Assembly (NCBI GenBank): GCA_030433395.1
Contig: JAUILX010000035.1
Coordinates: 1 to 9,043 of the forward strand
Source: Chlamydiia bacterium
GTDB lineage: Bacteria > Chlamydiota > Chlamydiia > Chlamydiales > JACKPQ01
Reading direction: 5' to 3'
DNA length: 9,043 nucleotides
Below are positions 1-5,037 of this stretch, in pieces. The number at the start of each line of letters is the position of its first letter. Position 1 is the stretch's first letter. The notes below the pieces were generated by a model. The model made no database searches. It was given only the letters and a program-made list of their open reading frames with translations, and was not told the DNA's origin. A program made the translations under genes and the position numbers.

Positions 1-458
1 TAGTCGGGATTCTTTTCTAAAAAAGCGTCAATCTGCCTTTTGGCTTTTCGGTTGATGTTTAGGTGTGTGTGCTCTAGCTGATCTCCATGCAATGGGCTGG
101 TTTGTTTTCTATTGAGGTGCTTTTCTAGTGCTTCTCTTTCATATGTTTCTCCATCGGCTGCAACAACGGGATCGAACATGATTTGTTGTGTGATCGGACA
201 TAAAAAGTCTTCTGAGATGTCTTTGTTGCTTTGGGTCTTTTTGACTCCACCAAGCAGACGGGCGTGAATTTGCAGCTCTCCTCCTATGAGCTGAAAAAAG
301 CTGTTGTCTAAAATTTCTACAGCTTGGTTCATCTCGACGTTTGGCATCCCTCGCATGAGCAAATGCTTTCCGTTCTGCAAAGCGCTTAATTGTCCTGACG
401 AACTTTGCAGGATTTGTATTGTCCCTGTTTTATGGCTTATTTGGTAGATTGTGCTCAT
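1..458 (-). CDS. U-box protein with ubiquitin-like N-terminus (3' end outside window)
   Basis: 152 codons are visible; the frame runs off the left edge. The start is the ATG at 458-456, with AAGGAG (465-470) at good spacing. Residues 81-151 read as a U-box, the RING-like, zinc-free domain that recruits ubiquitin-loaded E2 enzymes: DFLCPITQQIMFDPVVAADG, then TYERE, TSPLHGDQLE, HTHLNINRKAK and a closing helix QIDAFLEKN. These match the family pattern (CPI..MxDPV..xxGxTYER...L.pN..lr..I). Residues 1-71 have a hairpin-like start (IYQISHKTGTIQIL) and end in GELQIHARLLGG, followed by VKK, which resembles the ubiquitin C-terminus (STLHLVLRLRGG). No signal peptide or membrane segment is seen. The Ser/Thr/Ile/Gln-rich first 25 residues would suit type III secretion. 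Inference: a secreted E3 ligase acting on host proteins. The U-box call is firm; the ubiquitin-like domain is tentative. More domains may follow beyond the edge. Confidence 0.85.
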   Translation of the reverse strand, partial: MSTIYQISHKTGTIQILQSSSGQLSALQNGKHLLMRGMPNVEMNQAVEILDNSFFQLIGGELQIHARLLGGVKKTQSNKDISEDFLCPITQQIMFDPVVAADGETYEREALEKHLNRKQTSPLHGDQLEHTHLNINRKAKRQIDAFLEKNPD

Positions 459-512
459 TTGACTCTCCTTGCAGAATTTGGTTGAAGTCAATTTACACAA
501 AGCTTTTTTTTT

Positions 513-541
513 ATGCTATTTCTTTTTTAGATTGATAACAA
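513..541 (-). promoter_or_regulatory. Candidate promoter of the U-box gene
   Basis: On the minus strand TTGTTA (536-541) and TAGCAT (513-518) are separated by 17 bp, each matching the sigma-70 consensus at 4 of 6 positions. Transcription would begin in or near the A9 tract (504-512) and give a leader of about 50 nt containing AAGGAG before the start codon. Predicted by eye only. Confidence 0.4.
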
Positions 542-552
542 CAGTCCCCCCA

Positions 553-684
553 ATGCTAATCGTCTGCCTCACCTGCCTCGTCATCGGCTTGAGCATCGGC
601 CCTCTCGGCGCGCCCCTGCATGCATTCAACACCCTTTGGACAACCTTTATGCTCGATTTAATCCGCTATCCCCGCAATTTCTGA
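553..684 (+). CDS. Doubtful 43-aa hydrophobic ORF
   Basis: An ATG-started frame of 43 codons in an otherwise gene-free stretch of 300 bp. It encodes a hydrophobic segment (LIVCLTCLVIGLSIGPLGAP) followed by FNTLWTTFMLDLIRYP. This part is visibly more GC-rich than the flanking AT-rich spacer, which is why it is listed. There is no ribosome binding site before ATG 553; the frame stays open upstream through a TTG at 534 and back to a TTG at 469, none with a convincing ribosome binding site. It could be a tiny membrane protein, a C-terminal remnant of a lost membrane transporter gene, or chance. I do not recognise a family. The remaining spacer holds only the U-box promoter and the hairpin terminator. 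Confidence 0.2.
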   Translation: MLIVCLTCLVIGLSIGPLGAPLHAFNTLWTTFMLDLIRYPRNF

Positions 685-686
685 AC

Positions 687-729
687 ATAAAAATAAGAGC
701 AAGCTGGCTCACGCCAGACCTTGCTCTTA
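687..729 (-). terminator. Rho-independent terminator of the 759-1160 gene
   Basis: Arms 694-703 (TAAGAGCAAG) and 720-729 (CTTGCTCTTA) pair perfectly over 10 bp. After a two-base bulge the stem continues with CTGGC/GCCAG around a TCAC loop. Read on the minus strand the stem is followed at once by TTTTTATG (693 downward), the usual U-rich tail. On the plus strand the following bases (CTCTCATT) are a poor tail, so termination should act mainly on the minus-strand gene ending at 759. Confidence 0.75.
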
Positions 730-758
730 CTCTCATTAGCGGATTGCTATTTTATGTT

Positions 759-1160
759 TTATACACAAGTGCTAAGAATGTTAAGTGTAATATGGCCGTT
801 GAAGATCGTTAGTATATTGTTGCGGCTCGAAAAATAGCCAAATGCAACTACACCCAAAGCAGCCATGCGAGCCGTATCATTAGATTTAGCAGCGATCAAG
901 CCCATTATTCCCAGACCTGCATAAACAAGCTTAGGGAAAGTGTACTTCACTACTCCAGCGGCGGTTATAGTGGAGGTATCACTTCTGAGGCGATTTGGTA
1001 CATTGGATGAATTCTCCATGCGGCTCGCTAAATCTGATAGAACAGTAGATGCAATGCACGTGAGAGTGATTGTTGAAACAGCCCAAACTGCGAAAGCTGC
1101 TTTGTTGCTAAATGCTGGTGGAGTCATCACCTGGTTTGCTACGTTTTGGACAAAATTCAT
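759..1160 (-). CDS. Small hydrophobic membrane protein, unknown function
   Basis: 133 residues, not recognised. The start at 1160 is supported by AGGAG (1168-1172) seven bases upstream, and the gene is closed by a strong hairpin terminator 30 bp beyond its stop, so it looks like a genuine single-gene unit. The protein has a hydrophobic stretch at about 20-45 (AAFAVWAVSTITLTCIASTV), a Ser/Asn/Asp-rich polar middle (46-68) and two further hydrophobic stretches at about 77-91 (KLVYAGLGIMGLIAA) and 99-111 (MAALGVVAFGYFS). This suggests an integral membrane protein with two or three segments. No cysteine pairs, metal motifs or enzymatic signatures are visible. The paired C-terminal hydrophobic stretches are loosely reminiscent of small inclusion-membrane proteins, but the evidence is weak. 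No convincing promoter was found between it and the tRNA gene. Confidence 0.6.
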   Translation of the reverse strand: MNFVQNVANQVMTPPAFSNKAAFAVWAVSTITLTCIASTVLSDLASRMENSSNVPNRLRSDTSTITAAGVVKYTFPKLVYAGLGIMGLIAAKSNDTARMAALGVVAFGYFSSRNNILTIFNGHITLNILSTCV

Positions 1161-1249
1161 TTTATTTCTCCTGGTAAATTTTAAATTTAACTACACCCTC
1201 AAGTATGGTAAAAATTGGGATTTATTGCTAGCTGGAAATTCTGGGGCTG

Positions 1250-1258
1250 TGTTAGGAT
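1250..1258 (+). promoter_or_regulatory. Candidate extended -10 for tRNA-His
   Basis: TGTTAGGAT fits an extended -10 (TGn followed by TAGGAT, 4 of 6 to consensus) and would start transcription near 1265, about nine bases before the tRNA. The -35 is poor: the best TTG hexamer (1225-1230) is 22 bp away. Confidence 0.35.
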
Positions 1259-1273
1259 GGGAAATCGCTATGT

Positions 1274-1348
1274 GGCGATCGTAGCTCAGCTGGTTAGAGC
1301 GCTGGATTGTGATTCCAGAGGTCGCGAGTTCAAGTCTCGTCGGTCGCC
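1274..1348 (+). tRNA. tRNA-His (anticodon GUG)
   Basis: A complete cloverleaf can be drawn. The acceptor stem 1275-1281 pairs with 1341-1347 (one G-U pair). A D-arm AGCTCAGCTGGTTAGAGCG follows. The anticodon stem CTGGA/TCCAG (1302-1306 with 1314-1318) encloses loop TTGTGAT with GTG at 1309-1311. The T-arm GCGAG-TTCAAGT-CTCGT lies at 1324-1340. The base before the acceptor stem is G (1274), opposite C73 (1348). This extra G-1:C73 pair is the identity element read by histidyl-tRNA synthetase and is encoded here rather than added later. The 3' CCA is not encoded (CTT follows), so it must be added by nucleotidyltransferase. No terminator lies between it and ftsK 41 bp downstream, so some read-through into ftsK is possible. 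Confidence 0.97.
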
Positions 1349-1352
1349 CTTC

Positions 1353-1381
1353 TTTTCAATAACTCTGTTATTAGATATGAT
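1353..1381 (+). promoter_or_regulatory. ftsK promoter with palindromic spacer
   Basis: TTTTCA (1353-1358, 4 of 6) and TATGAT (1376-1381, 5 of 6) are spaced by exactly 17 bp. The spacer contains a small perfect inverted repeat, AATAAC-TCT-GTTATT (1358-1372). A start site about seven bases after the -10 falls at about 1388, only two bases before the ftsK ATG. Confidence 0.5.
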
Positions 1382-1389
1382 TCGGGATT

Positions 1390-3684
1390 ATGGCCAAGAA
1401 ACCCCCACATCACCCTGAAGCCAAAGGGCTTTTACTCATCGCTAACTGCGCCCTTGTTTTGTGCGCGCTCATTTCCTTCCGTATGGGCCATATGGAAGCC
1501 AACTGGCTGGGCTTCATCGGCTACTGGGTTGCCTATGGTCTGATGTATGTCTTTGGACTCGTTAGCTATTTACTCGTTGGTTTTGCCACCTGGTGCGCCC
1601 TTCAGCTACTAAGGCGCCAGGCCATTCCCCTGTTTGGATTCAAAGCTCTATCGCTAGGAGTTCTGGCCATCTCCCTTTGCATGCTGCTCACTGTCTTTGC
1701 TGAATCGACTTATTCATATGTAAAGCTGCTTGATGAAAAAGTGATTAGCCAAACGGCTTATTTTGCTGGCTACCGCTACACACGCTACAATTTGGGCGGC
1801 GCTCCTTGGTACATGCTTTATCGCGACGTGCCAGCGCTAAATTTCCGCCACTTGCTCAGCAATGTCGGCATTGTGCTTATCTTTACAATGACGAGTGCTG
1901 TCTCTTTGATTTTGCTCACTGGCGTGCGCATTACAGATGCATTTAACCAGATCAAAAAATGGATTTTGCAAGGCTGGCCTTATCTCATCAAACAAGCAAA
2001 AAAAATCAAAATCAAACGCCCACCACAAATTAAAAAAGCAACGCCAAAGCCAGCGGTTGTCAATCATCTACAGATTAAGAAAAAAGTAACTGATTTCTTT
2101 AAACACCCTCCACAGGCTAAAAAACCCGAGCCTATAGCTTCGCCTGTTGGCCAACAGATCAAAATGCACAAAGCTGTAGAAGTGACTCGCTCAGCGCATA
2201 CAAAACGCGAAGCTGCTATTAAAGAGCAGCGCGTTTGGAATGGCGATTTTGCTCACTATAAACTCCCCGCTCTAAATACATTGAAAGACCCTGTTAATAT
2301 CGATCATCCGACACTTGAAAAAGATTTAAGGCGCCAGGCCCAAATCCTGGAAGAAACGCTAGAAAGCTTTGGGATTGAAGCTAAAGTAGGAGAGATCAAT
2401 TGCGGCCCCACCATCACATCATTTGAAGTGCATCCAGCCGTCGGCGTCAAGGTGCAAAAAATCACAGCGCTTGAAAATGACATTGCGCTCAATCTCCAGG
2501 CCAAATCTTTGCGCATTATAGCGCCTATTCCAGGCAAAGCTGCCGTTGGTGTAGAAATTCCTTCCCTTTATCCGCAACCTGTTTGCTTTAAAGAGCTCCT
2601 AGCCGCACATCACGAAAGCGGCAAAAAAATGAACCTGCCCCTACTGCTTGGCAAAAACATCACAGGCAATAACGTCATTACGGATCTAACCAAAATGCCT
2701 CACTGCATCATTGCAGGAGCTACTGGATCTGGTAAATCAGTCTGCATCAATACAATCATCATGTCCATTCTTATGAATAAGCGCCCTGATGAAGTGAAGC
2801 TGATCCTTGTAGATCCCAAAAAAGTCGAGCTCACCCCCTACTCTCAATTGCCGCACCTTATCGCTCCTGTTATCACCGAAGCCCATGGAGCCTATACAGC
2901 CCTGAACTGGATGGTTAAAGAGATGCTTGCTCGCTACGACCTTTTAAAAGCTCTTGGCTTGCGCAACATTGCAGCATTTAACGAGCGTAAAATCAATCAT
3001 GAAAAGGAAGCTGAGCTCCCTATGGATGTGCCTGAAAAAATGCACTTGATTGTAGCCATTATCGATGAGTTTGCCGATTTGATGATGGCCTCATCATCAG
3101 ACTTAGAAACGCCCATTGCCCGTATCGCGCAGATGGCCCGTGCTGTTGGCATTCACCTCATCTTAGCAACGCAGCGCCCTTCTCGCGAAGTGATCACCGG
3201 CCTGATCAAAGCCAACTTTCCAACCCGCATCTCATTCAAAGTATCAAGCCGCGTAAACAGCCAAATCATCTTAGATGAGAACGGAGCAGAAACTCTGCTT
3301 GGTAACGGTGACATGCTGTTCTTGCCTCCAGGCTCTCACTCTCTTCTGCGTGCACAAGGCGCCTATATCAGCGATGAGGAAATCAATAAAGTCGTAGGCC
3401 TCATTACAGCGCAAGCCCCGCCGAATTACCTCATTAAATCCTTCGACAACCTTTCGCGTGAAGAGATCATGGGCGAAGAAGGCGTCAGTGATCAGCCAAA
3501 AGATGACATGTACGACAAAGCCCTTGCGCTTGTTTTATCAACTGGAACAGCATCGACTACTTTTATGCAGCGCAAGCTTAAAATTGGCTACGCGCGAGCT
3601 GCATCACTTATGGATGAGCTTGAGACGCGCGGCGTGATCGGCCCGCAAGAAGGGGCAAAGCCGCGACAAGTTTTAGGCCGTTAA
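1390..3684 (+). CDS. ftsK: DNA translocase FtsK
   Basis: 764 residues, full length for the FtsK/SpoIIIE family. FtsK is a hexameric ATPase that pumps double-stranded DNA at the division septum to clear and align chromosome ends; in Chlamydia, which lacks FtsZ, it is also a divisome component. Order seen: four hydrophobic segments (about 13-30, 38-68, 82-103, 152-177) anchor it in the inner membrane; a basic Lys/Pro-rich linker (about 190-270) replaces the long E. coli linker; then the motor, with Walker A GATGSGKS (443-450), Walker B LIVAIIDE (553-560) and the conserved ATQRPSREVITGLIKANFP; and a C-terminal winged-helix gamma domain (about 703-764, YDKALALVL...RAASLMDELE...GVIGPQEG), which reads KOPS-like polarity sequences. 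The ATG at 1390 has no clear ribosome binding site and lies right behind a promoter, suggesting a leaderless or nearly leaderless mRNA. Its stop overlaps that of the convergent gene by three bases. Confidence 0.97.
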   Translation: MAKKPPHHPEAKGLLLIANCALVLCALISFRMGHMEANWLGFIGYWVAYGLMYVFGLVSYLLVGFATWCALQLLRRQAIPLFGFKALSLGVLAISLCMLLTVFAESTYSYVKLLDEKVISQTAYFAGYRYTRYNLGGAPWYMLYRDVPALNFRHLLSNVGIVLIFTMTSAVSLILLTGVRITDAFNQIKKWILQGWPYLIKQAKKIKIKRPPQIKKATPKPAVVNHLQIKKKVTDFFKHPPQAKKPEPIASPVGQQIKMHKAVEVTRSAHTKREAAIKEQRVWNGDFAHYKLPALNTLKDPVNIDHPTLEKDLRRQAQILEETLESFGIEAKVGEINCGPTITSFEVHPAVGVKVQKITALENDIALNLQAKSLRIIAPIPGKAAVGVEIPSLYPQPVCFKELLAAHHESGKKMNLPLLLGKNITGNNVITDLTKMPHCIIAGATGSGKSVCINTIIMSILMNKRPDEVKLILVDPKKVELTPYSQLPHLIAPVITEAHGAYTALNWMVKEMLARYDLLKALGLRNIAAFNERKINHEKEAELPMDVPEKMHLIVAIIDEFADLMMASSSDLETPIARIAQMARAVGIHLILATQRPSREVITGLIKANFPTRISFKVSSRVNSQIILDENGAETLLGNGDMLFLPPGSHSLLRAQGAYISDEEINKVVGLITAQAPPNYLIKSFDNLSREEIMGEEGVSDQPKDDMYDKALALVLSTGTASTTFMQRKLKIGYARAASLMDELETRGVIGPQEGAKPRQVLGR

Positions 3685-4877
3685 ATAGCGTCCATCCAGT
3701 GCAAGCATTGAACGTCTGGATATTGAGGCAAGCCAGGAAAGTCAACTGCAAGCGATGCAAGAATAACAGTTGCCTCTGGGTGGTCAGCCTTAAAATGAGT
3801 TAGATTTGCAGCCATTCTGCGGTTGGGACTCATCGTGTATTTGATTTCTATGGCCTTTTCAACGTGGGCACCTGCTATTACAAGGTCGATTTCTAAATCA
3901 TTTGTCGTGCGATAGTAATAGACCTTCTTCGCCGACAACTTATATTCCAAATGCTTAACTGCTTCCATCACAACCATATTCTCAAAGATTGAAGAGCAGA
4001 AAGGGCTTTTTTGTAGCTGATCAGTTGATTCGATGCCCAAAAGATAGCAAAGCAGCCCTGTATCATAGAAATAAAGTTTGGGCGATTTAACCAAACGCTT
4101 TGTAGCGTTATTGTGAAAAGGCTTTAATAGATAAACAATATAAGTTGATTCAAGAATCGACAACCAATCTTTTGCTGTTGATGAGGCAATGCCTGTTTCT
4201 TTTGCCACTTCTGATTGATTGAAAAGTTGCCCTACTCGCGGCGCTAGCAATCGGATAAATTTTTGAAAACGACTTAAATCAGGAATAGCTTTTATATCCC
4301 TAACATCCCTTTCTAAATACGTTTTGATATAGGCACGAAACCAACGAGAGATATGCGATTTTTCAAAAACATGCAATTCTGGGTAAAACCCCTTAAAGAG
4401 AATTTCTATCAGAACCTGGAAATGCATTTTCGGGTTTTGAACTCTATGATCGTCGATCAACTCTTTCCAGGTAAGCGGATAAAGGTCAAATATATCTACA
4501 CGACCTGCTAAGCTTTCCGATACGCCATCCATGACCTGAAAAGTTTGCGAACCCGTCAGTACAAATTGCCCCATTCGGCTTCGCTCCTCGTCGATTGCAA
4601 TTTTAATATAAGAAAGCAGATTAGGTGCATATTGAATTTCATCAATAACAACAGGTGCAGGGTAAGTAAGTAAAAATCGCTTGGGATCATTGATTGCAAG
4701 ATCACGAAGATCCAAGTCATCAAGAGTGATGTAGGTGTAGCTGCTTAAAACCTGCTTCATCAAAGTGGATTTTCCAGCTTGCCGAGGTCCTGTGATCAAG
4801 CACGCAGGGTATTCAGTAATAGCCTCTCGTAACAGTTGCTCTGCAATACGGGGAATATAAAATGATCTTTTAGCCAT
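3681..4877 (-). CDS. AAA ATPase with DUF4143 domain
   Basis: 398 residues, complete. The N-terminal P-loop domain (AAA_14 type) has Walker A GPRQAGKS (30-37), Walker B PVVIDEIQ (75-82) and a sensor-like FVLTGSQ (105-111). The middle carries the family's TYLERDVRDI (187-196) and a probable winged helix with QSEVAKETGIASSTAKDWL (221-239). The C-terminal DUF4143 part has FENMVVMEAVK, then LEIDLVI and AIEIKYT, whose E299, D331, E344 and K346 fit a PD-(D/E)XK nuclease-like core. The biochemical role of this widespread, horizontally shared family is unsettled; roles as accessory ATPases or in defence and toxin-like settings have been suggested. The start at 4877 fits the usual distance to Walker A (about 29 residues); only a weak AAGG lies two bases upstream. 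It converges on ftsK with overlapping stops and no terminator between. A second member starts at the right edge of the window. The family call is sure; the function is not. Confidence 0.9.
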   Translation of the reverse strand: MAKRSFYIPRIAEQLLREAITEYPACLITGPRQAGKSTLMKQVLSSYTYITLDDLDLRDLAINDPKRFLLTYPAPVVIDEIQYAPNLLSYIKIAIDEERSRMGQFVLTGSQTFQVMDGVSESLAGRVDIFDLYPLTWKELIDDHRVQNPKMHFQVLIEILFKGFYPELHVFEKSHISRWFRAYIKTYLERDVRDIKAIPDLSRFQKFIRLLAPRVGQLFNQSEVAKETGIASSTAKDWLSILESTYIVYLLKPFHNNATKRLVKSPKLYFYDTGLLCYLLGIESTDQLQKSPFCSSIFENMVVMEAVKHLEYKLSAKKVYYYRTTNDLEIDLVIAGAHVEKAIEIKYTMSPNRRMAANLTHFKADHPEATVILASLAVDFPGLPQYPDVQCLHWMDAI

Positions 4878-4897
4878 AACCTTAAGTATATATGTAG

Positions 4898-4926
4898 ATT
4901 ATATTTTTTTGCAGTATTTTTTTCGA
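4898..4926 (-). promoter_or_regulatory. Promoter of the DUF4143 gene (leftward)
   Basis: On the minus strand a perfect TATAAT (4898-4903) lies 17 bp from TCGAAA (4921-4926, 4 of 6 to TTGACA). The -35 sits inside the inner end of the inverted repeat at 4908-4950. The predicted start near 4891 gives a leader of about 14 nt. Confidence 0.6.
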
Positions 4927-4950
4927 CGTCATCGAAAAAAATACCGCAAA
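4908..4950. repeat. 19-bp inverted repeat in divergent promoter region
   Basis: Left arm TTTGCAGTATTTTTTTCGA (4908-4926), loop CGTCA (4927-4931), right arm 4932-4950. The arms are complementary at 18 of 19 positions; the only exception is A at 4913 opposite C at 4945. It lies between two outward-facing promoters and contains the -35-like hexamer of each. The A/T tracts suggest intrinsic curvature. Possible roles are an operator for a dimeric regulator shared by both genes or a hairpin that insulates them. It lacks the position of an ordinary terminator, being upstream of both genes. Confidence 0.85.
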
Positions 4951-4959
4951 TAGTATAAT
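4932..4959 (+). promoter_or_regulatory. Promoter of the receiver-MBL gene (rightward)
   Basis: TCGAAA (4932-4937) and a perfect TATAAT (4954-4959) are 16 bp apart, mirroring the leftward promoter across the inverted repeat. Predicted leader about 70 nt. A second TATAAT (5015-5020) closer to the gene has only a poor -35 (TTAGGA, 4992-4997) and may be a secondary start. Confidence 0.5.
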
Positions 4960-5037
4960 GCATTGTATTTAAATAAGTTAAGGGTTTGATTTTAGGAGCA
5001 GTAGCGTCAAATCTTATAATGCTATATATCTTGGTGT

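Noticed and set aside
504..512. Tract of nine T (A9 in the U-box gene orientation) downstream of the U-box -10, possibly phase-variable.
   Set aside because: It lies in the untranslated leader near the predicted start site; length change would not shift a frame or the -35/-10 spacing, and A/T runs are common in this genome's spacers.
940..1284. Plus-strand open frame of 114 codons opposite the small membrane protein gene.
   Set aside because: It is antisense to a gene with a ribosome binding site and terminator, runs into the tRNA gene, and has no ribosome binding site of its own.
1215..1418. Plus-strand open frame spanning the tRNA.
   Set aside because: It reads straight through tRNA-His and into the start of ftsK; chance frame.
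1837..2537. Minus-strand open frames inside ftsK (1837-2067 and 2304-2537).
   Set aside because: Both are antisense to well-conserved FtsK sequence and show no family features.
3681..4877. DUF4143 gene plus divergent gene as a toxin-antitoxin or defence island.
   Set aside because: No partner toxin, antitoxin, restriction or CRISPR gene is present, and DUF4143 ATPases occur in many contexts without such partners.
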